This document shows, one piece after another, positions 9,726 to 18,289 of a stretch of 38,075 nucleotides of DNA. Both the position numbers and the translations under genes were made by a program. The notes under the pieces were generated by a model that was not told where the DNA came from, did not search any database, and saw nothing but the letters and a program-made list of their open reading frames with translations. Source of the stretch: Gammaproteobacteria bacterium HGW-Gammaproteobacteria-4 (GTDB lineage Bacteria > Pseudomonadota > Gammaproteobacteria > Xanthomonadales > Xanthomonadaceae). The stretch's first letter is position 1; each line of letters starts with the position of its first letter. The stretch covers positions 1 through 38,075 of the forward strand of contig PGZC01000030.1 in assembly GCA_002839995.1 (NCBI GenBank), read 5' to 3'.

Positions 9726-9815
9726 GGTTACTCCTTGACTGCTGTGGGACCGCATAGCGGCTGACGTGGGAATGGTCTATGTTAACGCCCCCGCGCCGTT
9801 ACCGGAAACATCGCC

Positions 9816-10634
9816 ATGCCGTCATTGCGCCAGACCCTGTTTTCGCTGCTGTTTTGCGGCATCTTCGCCGCCCCGGCGGCATGCGCCTGGGGCCCGGACG
9901 GGCACCGAATCGTCGGCGCACTCGCCCAAAGCATGTTGTCGGCGGAAGCCAAGGCCGAGATCGACGCACTGCTCGCCGACGAAGCCGAACCCAGCCTCGC
10001 GGGCGTATCGAACTGGGCCGATGGCATTCGCAGCGAGGAAGGCTGGCGTCACACCGCACCCTGGCATTACCTCAACCTGCCCGATCTTGGCTGCGACTAT
10101 CAACCACCGCGCGACTGCCGCGACGGCAACTGCGTGATCGGCGCCATCGATGCGCAGTTGCAGGTGCTGGCCGACCGCGCGCAACCGCGCCCGAAGCGCA
10201 TCGAGGCACTGAAGTTCGTCGTCCATTTCGTCGGCGACGTGCACCAGCCGATGCACGCCGGGCTGCGCTCGGATCGCGGCGGCAACGATTTCCAGATCAG
10301 CTACCTGGGCGAAGGCTGGAACCTGCACAGCGTGTGGGACAGCCTGATCCTGCGCCGGCCCCTGCAACGCGACGGCGGCTGGCAGGGCATGAGCAAGCGC
10401 CTCGGCGACACCGTGACCACGCTTTCACGCGACGCTCTGCCGCCGCACAGCGGCGCCCGCGAATGGGCGCTGGAATCGTGCGCGCTGATCGGCGCCGAAT
10501 CGCTCTACCCAAGCCGCCATAAAATCGGCAGTCGCTATCTGGACAAACACCGGCCGCTGGCGGAAAAGCGGCTGCATCTGGCCGGCTCGCGGCTTGCCAT
10601 GCTGTTCAACGATGCGTTGTCCATGCAACGTTAA
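9816..10634 (+). CDS. Secreted S1/P1-type zinc nuclease
   Basis: 272-residue exported nuclease. The signal peptide ends at A-C-A before W25, giving a mature N-terminus WGPDGHRIVG. In S1/P1 nucleases this Trp amino group and the following His coordinate zinc, so exact processing matters. Further ligands are visible: D in SNWADGIR, H in WHYLNLP, H-x3-D in VHFVGDVHQPMH and H-x3-D in NLHSVWDSL. The protein should cleave single-stranded DNA/RNA and 3'-nucleotides in the periplasm or medium. It ends 7 bp from the convergent ABC ATPase gene with no terminator seen between them. Confidence 0.93.
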   Translation: MPSLRQTLFSLLFCGIFAAPAACAWGPDGHRIVGALAQSMLSAEAKAEIDALLADEAEPSLAGVSNWADGIRSEEGWRHTAPWHYLNLPDLGCDYQPPRDCRDGNCVIGAIDAQLQVLADRAQPRPKRIEALKFVVHFVGDVHQPMHAGLRSDRGGNDFQISYLGEGWNLHSVWDSLILRRPLQRDGGWQGMSKRLGDTVTTLSRDALPPHSGAREWALESCALIGAESLYPSRHKIGSRYLDKHRPLAEKRLHLAGSRLAMLFNDALSMQR

Positions 10635-10641
10635 CGATGCA

Positions 10642-11352
10642 TCACGCCAACACCCTACCCTCACCGGCTTCCTCGTGGGTCACGCCGTCGCGGATGTGAT
10701 AGATGCGTTTGAAGGTCGGGATGATTTTTTCGTCGTGGGTGACCACGATGATCGCGGTCTCGAACGTGCGCGCCATGTCATTGAGGATACGGATGACGGC
10801 CATCGCACGCACCGAATCGAGCGGCGCGGTCGGCTCGTCGGCCAGGATCACCGGCGGCCGGTTGACCAGGCCGCGCGCGATCGCGACGCGCTGCTGCTCG
10901 CCACCGGAAAGTTGCGAGGGCATGGCACAGGCGCGGTGCTGCACGTCCAGCGCGGCGAGCAGTTCCAGCGCCCGCGCCCGCGCGGCGGCGTTGGCGACGC
11001 CGGCCAGCATCGGCAACAACGCCACATTGTCGGTGACATCCAGAAACGGTATCAGGTACGGCGCCTGGAACACGAAGCCGATCTTGTCGCGTCGCAGCGC
11101 GCGTAGATCGCGGACTTTCCAGCCATCGTGATAAATCACCTGCTCGCCCAGCACCATGCGGCCGGCGCTGGGCTCGATCACCGCGCCCAGGCTCTTGAGC
11201 AAGGTGCTCTTGCCCGAGCCCGACGGGCCGATCAGGCCGACGACTTCGCCGGGTGCCACCTGCATGTTCACGTCCTTCAGCGCATCGACGGCAGTGTCGC
11301 CCTTGCCATAGCGCTTTTTCAGGCCCTCGATGCGAATACCGTGACCGCTCAT
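10642..11352 (-). CDS. ABC transporter ATPase (MacB/LolD/DevA type)
   Basis: 236-residue ATPase. Walker A GPSGSGKST at 42-50, Q-loop in FVFQAPYLIPF, signature LSGGEQQRVAIARGL, Walker B VILADEPTAPLDS and H-switch VTHDEK. The size and the L-x3-Y-G-K-G start place it with ATPases that pair with FtsX-like permeases. It starts 1 bp after the permease stop codon (TGA-C-ATG), as the last gene of an adaptor-permease-ATPase operon. Substrate unknown. Confidence 0.93.
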   Translation of the reverse strand: MSGHGIRIEGLKKRYGKGDTAVDALKDVNMQVAPGEVVGLIGPSGSGKSTLLKSLGAVIEPSAGRMVLGEQVIYHDGWKVRDLRALRRDKIGFVFQAPYLIPFLDVTDNVALLPMLAGVANAAARARALELLAALDVQHRACAMPSQLSGGEQQRVAIARGLVNRPPVILADEPTAPLDSVRAMAVIRILNDMARTFETAIIVVTHDEKIIPTFKRIYHIRDGVTHEEAGEGRVLA

Positions 11353-11353
11353 G

Positions 11354-12559
11354 TCAGCCACCGATCGCTTCGGCCGGATCGACCTTGAGCGCCATGCGGA
11401 TCGCAACCAGACTGGCCAGGACGCAGATCGCCAATACCGCAAAAAACCCGAACACGGCGTCGCGCGCTATCAGCAATACATACTTGGGGAACAGCGGCGC
11501 CGCGAACGTCGCGGTGATCTTGCCCACCACGAATCCAATCAGCCCGAGCGCGATCGCCTGTTGCATGATCATCGCGGCAATCGTGCGGTTGCGGGTGCCG
11601 ATCAGCTTGAGCACCGCGATCTCGCGGATCTTGTCCATGGTCAGCGAGTAGATGATGAACGCCACGATGGCGGCGCTGACGACGGCGAGAATAACCAGAA
11701 ACATGCCGATCTGCCGCGATGAGGTGGCGATCAACTTGCCGATCAGAATGTTTTCCATCTGCGTACGGGTGTACACGGTCAGGCGTTTCCAGCGACGGAT
11801 GGATTCGGCGACGTCGTCCGGCACATGACCCGGTTTCAGTGTCACCAGCACGGCGTTGATCGATGCATTGCTGCTTTGCGACGCGATCACCGAATCGAGC
11901 AAGCCCGGCACACCGGGGCGGCTGAAGGCCGGATTGGCCTCGGTACGGCGCCGGCTTTGCCGGATGGCGTCGTTGTCCTTGAGAAACTGCGCCTCCTGCG
12001 CATCCTTGAGCGGAATGAACAGCATCGGGTCGCCACTGGAGGACACCATGCGTCGGGTCAGCCCGACCACGGTGTAGTGACTGCGGCGAATGGCCAGACG
12101 ATCGCCCAGCCGGAAGCCGGAGGCGATATCCGCGACGGCCTCGTAGTGACTGCGGGTAATCTGGCGCCCCGCCACCAGATACGGCGGCCAACCGGGCGTA
12201 ATTCCCGGAGTGCCGGGGGAGATTCCCACCACCATGGTGCGCACGTCGCGCTCACCGCGACGCACCTGCATGGTCAGGTAGGTCACGTTCGCGGCCTGGG
12301 CAACGCCCGGCATGGCCAGCAGGCTTCGGTAGATATCGTCCGGAAGACTGGACGATTCCGCGTACGGGCCCAGTGTGTCCTTCTGTACCACCCAAAGATC
12401 GGCACCGCTGTTGTCGAGCAGCGCCTTGCCGTCGTCCACCATGCCGCGGTACACACCGGCCATGATCAGGGTCACGCCGATCAACAGTCCAAGGCCGATC
12501 CCTGTGAAAACGAATTTACCCCAGGCATGCAGAATGTCGCGACCGGCGAGGCTGATCAT
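11354..12559 (-). CDS. FtsX-like ABC permease (MacB/DevC type)
   Basis: 401 residues. One transmembrane helix near residues 15-38 (FVFTGIGLGLLIGVTLIMAG), a large periplasmic domain (about 40-270), then three C-terminal helices, the FtsX/MacB topology. The motif M-D-K-I-R-E-I-A-V-L-K-L-I-G-T at the cytoplasmic coupling helix is typical. The start at 12559 overlaps the adaptor stop (ATGA). The N-terminal stretch GADLWVVQKDTLGPYAESS resembles DevC-type permeases as I recall them. Probably a tripartite exporter of a hydrophobic or envelope molecule. Confidence 0.9.
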   Translation of the reverse strand: MISLAGRDILHAWGKFVFTGIGLGLLIGVTLIMAGVYRGMVDDGKALLDNSGADLWVVQKDTLGPYAESSSLPDDIYRSLLAMPGVAQAANVTYLTMQVRRGERDVRTMVVGISPGTPGITPGWPPYLVAGRQITRSHYEAVADIASGFRLGDRLAIRRSHYTVVGLTRRMVSSSGDPMLFIPLKDAQEAQFLKDNDAIRQSRRRTEANPAFSRPGVPGLLDSVIASQSSNASINAVLVTLKPGHVPDDVAESIRRWKRLTVYTRTQMENILIGKLIATSSRQIGMFLVILAVVSAAIVAFIIYSLTMDKIREIAVLKLIGTRNRTIAAMIMQQAIALGLIGFVVGKITATFAAPLFPKYVLLIARDAVFGFFAVLAICVLASLVAIRMALKVDPAEAIGG

Positions 12560-13707
12560 GGCGACCCGCCGGCGATGCGCTCGACCACATGGATGGCGCT
12601 GCGCGCGGTCAGCGACCTTTCGCTGAAAACAACCACCTGATCGCCGACGTTCAACCCCTCGCGCACCTGCACCTGTCCATCGAGGTCTTCGCGACCGAGA
12701 GTTACCGGGGCGAACCGCAACGCGCCATCGATGATTTGCCATACGCCAAGTCGGTTGCCTTCGCGCCGGATCGCAGCATTGGGGATGGTCGGCGCCGCAG
12801 CAAGCGCCGGCAGATCGACCGTCACCTCGGCCAGTTCGCCGATCGGCGGCATCGGCTCGAGTTGTCGGTCGAAAGCCACCTTGGCCAGCGTTTCCTCGGT
12901 CACCGCATCGGCCATCGGCTCGACCCGTACCACCCGGCCATTCAGCACTTGCCCGCTGCGCGAACGCAGCGCGATCCGCGCCGGCAAACCCACCGCGAGT
13001 CCGGTCGCGCGGATCTGGTCGAAACGCACCGTGATCCACAGCCGCCCCGGCTCGATGACATCGATCACTGCCTGGCCGGCGACAACGGTCGTGCCCGGAT
13101 CGGCATGGCGTAGCGCCACCACGCCATCGACCGGCGCGATCAGACGCAGATTGCCGCGCTGCGCCAGTAATGCTTCGCGGTCGGCTCGAGCCCGTCCGAC
13201 ATCCTCGCGCGCCGCCGATACCACCGCATCGGCAATCTGCAATTCCTGCTGCCTGGCGGCGGCGACTTCCTCGCTGATCAGGCGCGCCGCAACCAATTGC
13301 CGGTAGCGAACCGCCTGCGCGCTGGCAAACGTCTGGCGTGCATCGGCCTCGCGCTGCGCTGCTTGCGCACGTTGCAGCGCCGACTCCTGCGAACGAATGC
13401 GCTCGTCGAGATCGACCGGGTCCATCTCGCCGAGCACCTGCCCTGCCATCACCCGATCGCCAACATCGACATCGAGCCGTTGCAGTCGCCCGGCAACGGT
13501 CGGACCGATCCGGTAGGTGTAGCGCGCATCAACGGTACCGATGCCGAACAGCGCCGGCGACAGCGCCTGCGATTGCACGGTAGCGACGGTCACCGCGACC
13601 GGCGCCAGCGGCCCGGAGCGCAACGCGACATAAACCAACAAGGCCAGCAAGGGCACGACGATGCCCAGCACCGCCAGAGTGCGCCGTTGCAACGGCAAAG
13701 ATTTCAT
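12556..13707 (-). CDS. Periplasmic adaptor (HlyD/MacA/DevB-like)
   Basis: 383 residues. An N-terminal membrane anchor (about 9-30), a biotinyl-lipoyl-like half (GRLQRLDVDVGDRVMAGQVLGEM), an alpha-helical hairpin rich in Ala/Gln/Arg (105-185), the second lipoyl half (RLIAPVDGVVALRHADPGTTV), then beta-barrel and membrane-proximal domains. It should link the permease to an outer-membrane channel, which is not encoded here. First gene of the three-gene operon. It lies 225 bp downstream of the cytochrome c peroxidase gene on the same strand. Confidence 0.9.
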   Translation of the reverse strand: MKSLPLQRRTLAVLGIVVPLLALLVYVALRSGPLAPVAVTVATVQSQALSPALFGIGTVDARYTYRIGPTVAGRLQRLDVDVGDRVMAGQVLGEMDPVDLDERIRSQESALQRAQAAQREADARQTFASAQAVRYRQLVAARLISEEVAAARQQELQIADAVVSAAREDVGRARADREALLAQRGNLRLIAPVDGVVALRHADPGTTVVAGQAVIDVIEPGRLWITVRFDQIRATGLAVGLPARIALRSRSGQVLNGRVVRVEPMADAVTEETLAKVAFDRQLEPMPPIGELAEVTVDLPALAAAPTIPNAAIRREGNRLGVWQIIDGALRFAPVTLGREDLDGQVQVREGLNVGDQVVVFSERSLTARSAIHVVERIAGGSP

Positions 13708-13836
13708 CGTGTGTCCCTGTTGTCGCGGAGAGAACGTACATGAGTGAACACGTCCGGTTTTGCGCCATTACGGGCGGTGCGGCAAAGCAACCCCGTACCT
13801 CGTTCGCATGAATTTATTTCGGACTGCGACGCTCAC

Positions 13837-13873
13837 CGCGAGCGCTCGGACAGATCATGCCAGAGCGCTCGCG
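13837..13873. repeat. Perfect 11-bp inverted repeat between ccp and exporter operon
   Basis: CGCGAGCGCTC (13837-13847) is exactly mirrored by GAGCGCTCGCG (13863-13873) across 15 bp. There is no following T-tract on either strand, so it is a hairpin or operator rather than a classic terminator. The rest of 13708-13932 shows nothing else I can support. Confidence 0.5.
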
Positions 13874-13932
13874 ATCCGTGCAGTCGCGGCTTCGCCGCAG
13901 GCGAATGCCGAAACGCCGCCGCCGGCGCGATG

Positions 13933-14952
13933 TCAGCCGCGCTGTTTGTCGGTCAGCGTGTTGAGAAACGCCACGATCTGCGCAACCTGGCGGTCATCGA
14001 GCGTGCGGCCAAGCTGGTATTCCGCCATCTGCCGCACCGCCGCGTCCAGGGTCGCCACCTGGCCGTTGTGGAAATAGGGTGCGGTCAGCGCGATATTGCG
14101 CAACATCGGCGTCTTGAACACCTGGCGATCGGCCGGATTGCCGGTGACCTGCTCGCGCCCGGAATCGTCCGAGGCGGAATAGGGCTTGACCAGACCGAGT
14201 TTCATGTAGCTGTTGCCGCCCAGCGCCACGCCGTTGTGGCATGCCGCACAGCCGGCATCCAGGAAGGTCTTCAGCCCAGCGCGCTCGACGTCGTCCAAGG
14301 CCGCGAGATCGCCGCCGAGGAAATCATCGAAGCGATCGTGCGTCAGCAAGGTCCGCTCGAAGGCGGCGATGGCCGACGCCATCGCGTCGTAGCTGATCGG
14401 GTCGGACGCATCGGGAAACGCCGCGGCGAACGCGGCGTCGTATTCGTGCTTGGCCAACAGCCGCGCGACGACCGTCGCCTCGTCCGGCATCGCCATTTCC
14501 ACCGGATTGAGCACCGGCCCCTTGGCCTGTTCTGCCAGATCGGCGGCACGGCCATCCCAGAACTGCGCCATCTGCAACGCAGCATTGAGCACGGTAGGCG
14601 AGTTGCGGCTGCCGTTCTCGCCCTTGACACCGGGCGAGGTCGGCAGATTGTCGACACCGCCCAACCGGCTGTCGATGCGATGGCAGGAGTTGCACGACTG
14701 GCTGTTGTCGAGCGACAACGCGGCTTCAAAATACAGTCGTCGGCCCAGATCGATTTGCGCAGGGGTATCGCGCTCGCTGCCCGGCGCACGCGCTGGCACC
14801 GGCTGAAACTGGGCAAGCGCCTGCGCGCGCAATGCTGCGGCATCGATCTCGGCTGCGCTTGCAGGCGGAGCAATCGACAGAACCAGCGCCGACGCGAGCG
14901 CCGTCCGCGTGAAGAATTGCCGGCCACTGGGCAGGTCAGTTGTGCTCATCAT
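13933..14952 (-). CDS. Di-heme cytochrome c peroxidase (CcpA/MauG family)
   Basis: 339 residues. A signal peptide with a twin-Arg-like start (MMSTTDLPSGRQFFTRTALA) ends near ASA-A34. Two heme c motifs, CNSCH at 87-91 and CAACH at 235-239, plus the family marks NPVEMAMP (M154) and KTPMLRNIALTAPYFHNG (M283, H295). It should reduce periplasmic hydrogen peroxide with electrons from cytochrome c, or do MauG-like chemistry. The MMSTT start has a GGAG site upstream; the frame continues further back, but that stretch is repeat-like sequence. It lies next to an EnvZ/OmpR-type pair on the same strand. Confidence 0.92.
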   Translation of the reverse strand: MMSTTDLPSGRQFFTRTALASALVLSIAPPASAAEIDAAALRAQALAQFQPVPARAPGSERDTPAQIDLGRRLYFEAALSLDNSQSCNSCHRIDSRLGGVDNLPTSPGVKGENGSRNSPTVLNAALQMAQFWDGRAADLAEQAKGPVLNPVEMAMPDEATVVARLLAKHEYDAAFAAAFPDASDPISYDAMASAIAAFERTLLTHDRFDDFLGGDLAALDDVERAGLKTFLDAGCAACHNGVALGGNSYMKLGLVKPYSASDDSGREQVTGNPADRQVFKTPMLRNIALTAPYFHNGQVATLDAAVRQMAEYQLGRTLDDRQVAQIVAFLNTLTDKQRG

Positions 14953-14983
14953 GCGCTCCAGAAAGTAAACGGTCCAAGTGGAA

Positions 14984-15038
14984 GGTTCCGCGCCGGCTCC
15001 CCGGGAGGGAGAGGGGCTCGGCGAAGCCGGCGGGAACC
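14984..15038. repeat. Palindromic repeat in the ccp upstream region
   Basis: GGTTCC-gc-GCCGGCT (14984-14998) mirrors AGCCGGC-g-GGAACC (15025-15038). The interior holds a GGGAGGGAGAGGGGCT segment like half of the element inserted in the RND gene at 24.8 kb. It sits about 30 bp upstream of the peroxidase start and would fold in its 5' leader. The rest of 14953-15230 has no gene I can support. Confidence 0.6.
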
Positions 15039-15230
15039 GCTCGACACATGGGCATCGACCCGATGCCTTGAGCGCAAGCATGACGACCGGTCGTTTCCGG
15101 GGCATTTCCGCAAAACACGGAGTTGTTACAGGATGTTTCCGCGCGAACGACAAAATCGGTGCGTGATCGGCAACGACGCGCTCGCACGACTACAACGCGA
15201 AACCCGACACCTCGCAGTCGGTGATGCCGG

Positions 15231-16532
15231 TCATCCGGCAAGCATCGGAATTTCCACGCGCGCCTCGGTACCGCCACCATCGCGCGCATGCAGGCTTACC
15301 GCCCAGCCGTTGGCCTGGGCCAATTGGCGAACGATCGCCAACCCCAGGCCGCTGCCGGGCGCGCGCGATTGCCGCGCACGCCGGAACGGCTCGAACACGC
15401 TCTCGCGCTCATCCTCTGCGATTCCGGGACCACGGTCCAGAATCCGCACCAACACGCGTTCCGGTGTGCAATCCAGTTGCATCTCGATCGCACTGCCCTG
15501 CCCGTGCCGCCACGCATTGTCCAGCAAATTGGCCAACACCCGTCGCAGTGCCAGCACCGGCACCCGACGAACGCATTGCCCCGGCGCTTGCCAGGCGACC
15601 TGCGCGCCCTGCCGTCGCAGGTCGGCTACCGCCTCGCCCACGATTTCCGCCAGATCGCGATGCTGCGGCGGCTCATGTGCCACGCCACGCGCAAAACTCA
15701 GGTACTGCCCGATCAGCCGATCCATGCTCTCGACATCGCGCTCGATATCGGCGATCAACGTGGAATCGACGGTTTCGGGCAGCATCGCCAACGACAGGCG
15801 CATCCGTGCCAGCGGAGTGCGCAAATCATGCGACACGCCGGCCAGCAGCGTGGTTCGGCCTTGCAGCAAATCGCGCACGTCGCGCGCCATGGAATTGAAG
15901 CGCATGGCCAGAATCTGCAACTCGCGTGGCCCGGTCTCCGGCAATGGCGGCGGCAGCTCGCCGTGGCCGACCGTATCGGTGGCCCGGGTCAGGCGCGCCA
16001 ACGGCCGGGTCAACCAACGTGCCAGCAGCATCGCGGTGAACAACGAGGCCAACACGACACCCGCCAGCGCAGTCAGCACAACGCGCGATGGATAGGCGCC
16101 AATCCGGTCGTCGCTGAATCCGATCCGCAGAACGACTTCGGGCGTCGTCACATCGACCCAGTACATTTCCGGATTGCTGCTACGGGTGAGATGCGACTCG
16201 ACGCCAGTACGCTCGGCCAACGCCCGCTGCAGCAAGGCCGGGTACGGCAAATGGGTTTCGTCGCCCGGTCGCGGACCTTGCGCCAGTTCCACCTGCAAAT
16301 GATGGTTCACGCGCAACTCGGTTTGGTAATCGGCCCGCGTGTCCGGCGGCAACTCCGCCCAGGTCTGCGTCACCAGGGTAATCAATGCTGCCAGATCCTC
16401 GGTGGCGCTACGTGCCAGCGGCAGGCTCACATGCACCACGAACACCGCCGCCAACACGATTTGCACCACCAGAAAAGGCCCGGCCAGCGCCAATGCGGTC
16501 CGTCCGAACAGCCCCAGTCGAACCCGATTCAT
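15231..16532 (-). CDS. EnvZ-type sensor histidine kinase
   Basis: 433 residues. Transmembrane helices at about 12-34 and 152-172 bracket a periplasmic sensor of about 115 residues. A HAMP domain follows (ARWLTRPLARLTRATDTVG), then H235 in the H-box SHDLRTPLARMRLSLAML, N box LLDNAWRHG and G boxes DRGPGI and GSGLGLAIV. The arrangement is that of EnvZ/RstB/PfeS-like kinases. It is translationally coupled to the OmpR-type regulator upstream (ATGA overlap). The signal cannot be inferred from sequence. Confidence 0.92.
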   Translation of the reverse strand: MNRVRLGLFGRTALALAGPFLVVQIVLAAVFVVHVSLPLARSATEDLAALITLVTQTWAELPPDTRADYQTELRVNHHLQVELAQGPRPGDETHLPYPALLQRALAERTGVESHLTRSSNPEMYWVDVTTPEVVLRIGFSDDRIGAYPSRVVLTALAGVVLASLFTAMLLARWLTRPLARLTRATDTVGHGELPPPLPETGPRELQILAMRFNSMARDVRDLLQGRTTLLAGVSHDLRTPLARMRLSLAMLPETVDSTLIADIERDVESMDRLIGQYLSFARGVAHEPPQHRDLAEIVGEAVADLRRQGAQVAWQAPGQCVRRVPVLALRRVLANLLDNAWRHGQGSAIEMQLDCTPERVLVRILDRGPGIAEDERESVFEPFRRARQSRAPGSGLGLAIVRQLAQANGWAVSLHARDGGGTEARVEIPMLAG

Positions 16533-17248
16533 GGCCGGCGATCGCCGTCCGGTGCAAACAGGTACCCCTCGCCCCAGATGGTGCGGATGAATTGCGGCGA
16601 GGTCGGATCGGCCTCGATCTTGCGGCGCAGGCGGGTCACCCGCACGTCGATGGAACGATCGAATGGCGAGCGGTCGTAACCCTTCAGCAAGTCGATCAGG
16701 CGATCGCGACTGAGCACCTGATTGGGGTGCTCGTTGAATATGCGCAGCAACGCAAACTCGGCCGCGGTCAACACAAGTTCCTCGCCGTTGCGGCTGATGC
16801 GGTGTCCGACCGGATCGAGTCGGTACGAGCCGAACACATACGTGTGCACGGTCGTTGACGATTCGGCGGTCGAGTTGTTGCGACGGCGCAGCACGGCGCG
16901 AATCCGTGCCAGCAATTCGCGCGGGTTGAACGGTTTGGCGAGGTAATCGTCGGCCCCAACTTCCAGCCCGACGATGCGATCGACATCCTCTCCGCGCGCC
17001 GACAACATGATGATCGGTAACACCTGATCCGCGCGCAACCGCCGCGCCAGCGTCAGGCCGTCCTCGCCGGGCAGCATCAGATCGAGCAGCAGCACGTCGG
17101 GTTTGTGCTGCGCCATCCGCGCCAGCATCTGCTCGCCATCGCCAGCCAGTGCGACCGAATAGCCCTGTTCTTCGAGATAGCGGGCCAGGCGCTGGCTCAG
17201 GTCGGGGTCGTCATCGACGATGAGAATGTGCTCGCTGTGGTGCTTCAT
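16529..17248 (-). CDS. OmpR-family response regulator
   Basis: 239 residues. Receiver domain with D12-D14, phospho-acceptor D56 (LLLDLMLPGEDG) and K105 (LAKPFNPREL). A winged-helix trans_reg_C domain follows (LTAEEFALL-type core as LTAAEFALL, then DRSIDVRVTRLRRKIE and IRTIWGEGYLF). The start MKHHSEHILIVDDD at 17248 is the only one giving a normal N-terminus. Closest by motif to OmpR proper. First gene of the pair with the kinase, and divergent from a small secreted protein gene. Confidence 0.93.
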   Translation of the reverse strand: MKHHSEHILIVDDDPDLSQRLARYLEEQGYSVALAGDGEQMLARMAQHKPDVLLLDLMLPGEDGLTLARRLRADQVLPIIMLSARGEDVDRIVGLEVGADDYLAKPFNPRELLARIRAVLRRRNNSTAESSTTVHTYVFGSYRLDPVGHRISRNGEELVLTAAEFALLRIFNEHPNQVLSRDRLIDLLKGYDRSPFDRSIDVRVTRLRRKIEADPTSPQFIRTIWGEGYLFAPDGDRRP

Positions 17249-17418
17249 GACTTCAACTCTGCGCGTGGACCGCCGCATTGCGCAAGCGCACGCTGCCGCG
17301 ACGCAACATCTTGTTACACCTTGAACGCGGTCGGAAATCGACGCGAAACGGCTGCCGCCCACCTTGGTCGCCGGCTCACCCGAGGTGCCATCCCTCCCCT
17401 CCTGAAAGGAAATCCGCC

Positions 17419-17838
17419 ATGACCCTCAAGACCGTGTTGACCACCGCTGCATTGCTCGGCGCCATCGCATTTGCCGGTAGCGCAGTCGCCCAGGACGCCA
17501 CCGATTACAGCACACTGAGCAATGAACAGTTGATCCAGTTGCGCAGTGAAGTGCGCAACATGAGCGCTGACGATCAGGCGCGTTTTCGCACCGAAATGCA
17601 GAGCCGCGCCCGAAACATGACAGCGGAAGAACGCGCACAAGCCGGTTTTGGCCCGCGCAACGCTGATGACAACGGCCAGGGCCAGCAGACGCAAAAGCGC
17701 GACGGCACCGGCGATCAGGATCGCACGATGGATCGCAAACGCGATGGCACCGGCAACAAGGATCGCGCGCGCGACGGCAGCCGTTACGGCGATGGCCAGC
17801 GCTCACGCCCGCGCCAGGGCGGTGACCGCGGCAGATGA
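17419..17838 (+). CDS. Small secreted basic, hydrophilic protein, function unknown
   Basis: 139 residues. A clear signal peptide (MTLKTVLTTAALLGAIAFAGSAVAQ) is cleaved after AVA. The mature protein has a helical part with STLSNEQLIQLRSEVRNMSADDQARFRTEM-like charged repeats (30-75), then a low-complexity tail of imperfect KRDGTGxxDR units (93-122), ending RPRQGGDRGR. It is very polar and positively charged at the C-terminus, suggesting nucleic acid, polyanion or metal interaction, but no family was recognised. Start chosen for the signal peptide and the GAAAGGA site upstream. Divergent from the OmpR-type regulator, so possibly its target. Confidence 0.75.
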   Translation: MTLKTVLTTAALLGAIAFAGSAVAQDATDYSTLSNEQLIQLRSEVRNMSADDQARFRTEMQSRARNMTAEERAQAGFGPRNADDNGQGQQTQKRDGTGDQDRTMDRKRDGTGNKDRARDGSRYGDGQRSRPRQGGDRGR

Positions 17839-17934
17839 TCTGAATCGGGTTACCGCACGACCCGGTGCGCAGACCAAAATCTGAGCGCCGGGCTGCAAAT
17901 GATATTGGCTCGACGGGTACACGCCCGACAACCC

Positions 17935-18180
17935 TCACACCTCATGCACGGTCATGCCTTTCGCATCGCAAACGCGCACCGCTACGGCGATGCCGGCGCG
18001 CACGCTCTGGGTGACCACGCAGAAGTTCTCGAACTGGGCGAGGATGCGCTCGAGGTTCTGGTACTGCGCGGCCGGTTCGTCGGTGATCAGGTCGTCGACC
18101 GCACTGCCATCGAAACGGATGCGGAATTCGTAGTCGCCGGTTTGCTCAAGCGATACATCAATCCGGACGCTGTTGCTCAT
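17935..18180 (-). pseudogene. OsmC-family gene copy with a 213-bp internal deletion
   Basis: The 81-residue reading frame matches the 152-residue OsmC protein at 22738-23196 at both ends. Residues 1-36 (to LITDEP) and the last 45 (AAQYQN to VHE[A/V]) are nearly identical, while the middle 71 residues are missing. The loss includes the first conserved cysteine (NCLSAS). The second, NFCVVTQ, remains. An OsmC/Ohr-type peroxidase needs both, so this copy should be inactive even though its frame and start are open. The deletion joins sequences at a shared CGG, consistent with slippage or microhomology. Confidence 0.85.
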
Positions 18181-18289
18181 AACCTGAAACTCATGTCGCC
18201 GCCTCCCGAGCGTGACGGTAACCTCGTCGCTCTGCAACCACCGTGGGGCCACTCTCAGGAAGCCATGATCCATCAACATCGCCGCGTCA

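Noticed and set aside
8646-9764. 372-codon plus-strand open frame opposite gapA
   Set aside because: gapA is unmistakable on the minus strand; the plus frame has no conserved features.
13744-16095. 783-codon plus-strand open frame over the peroxidase and kinase genes
   Set aside because: Crosses two well-supported minus-strand genes and the non-coding gap between them, with no motifs.
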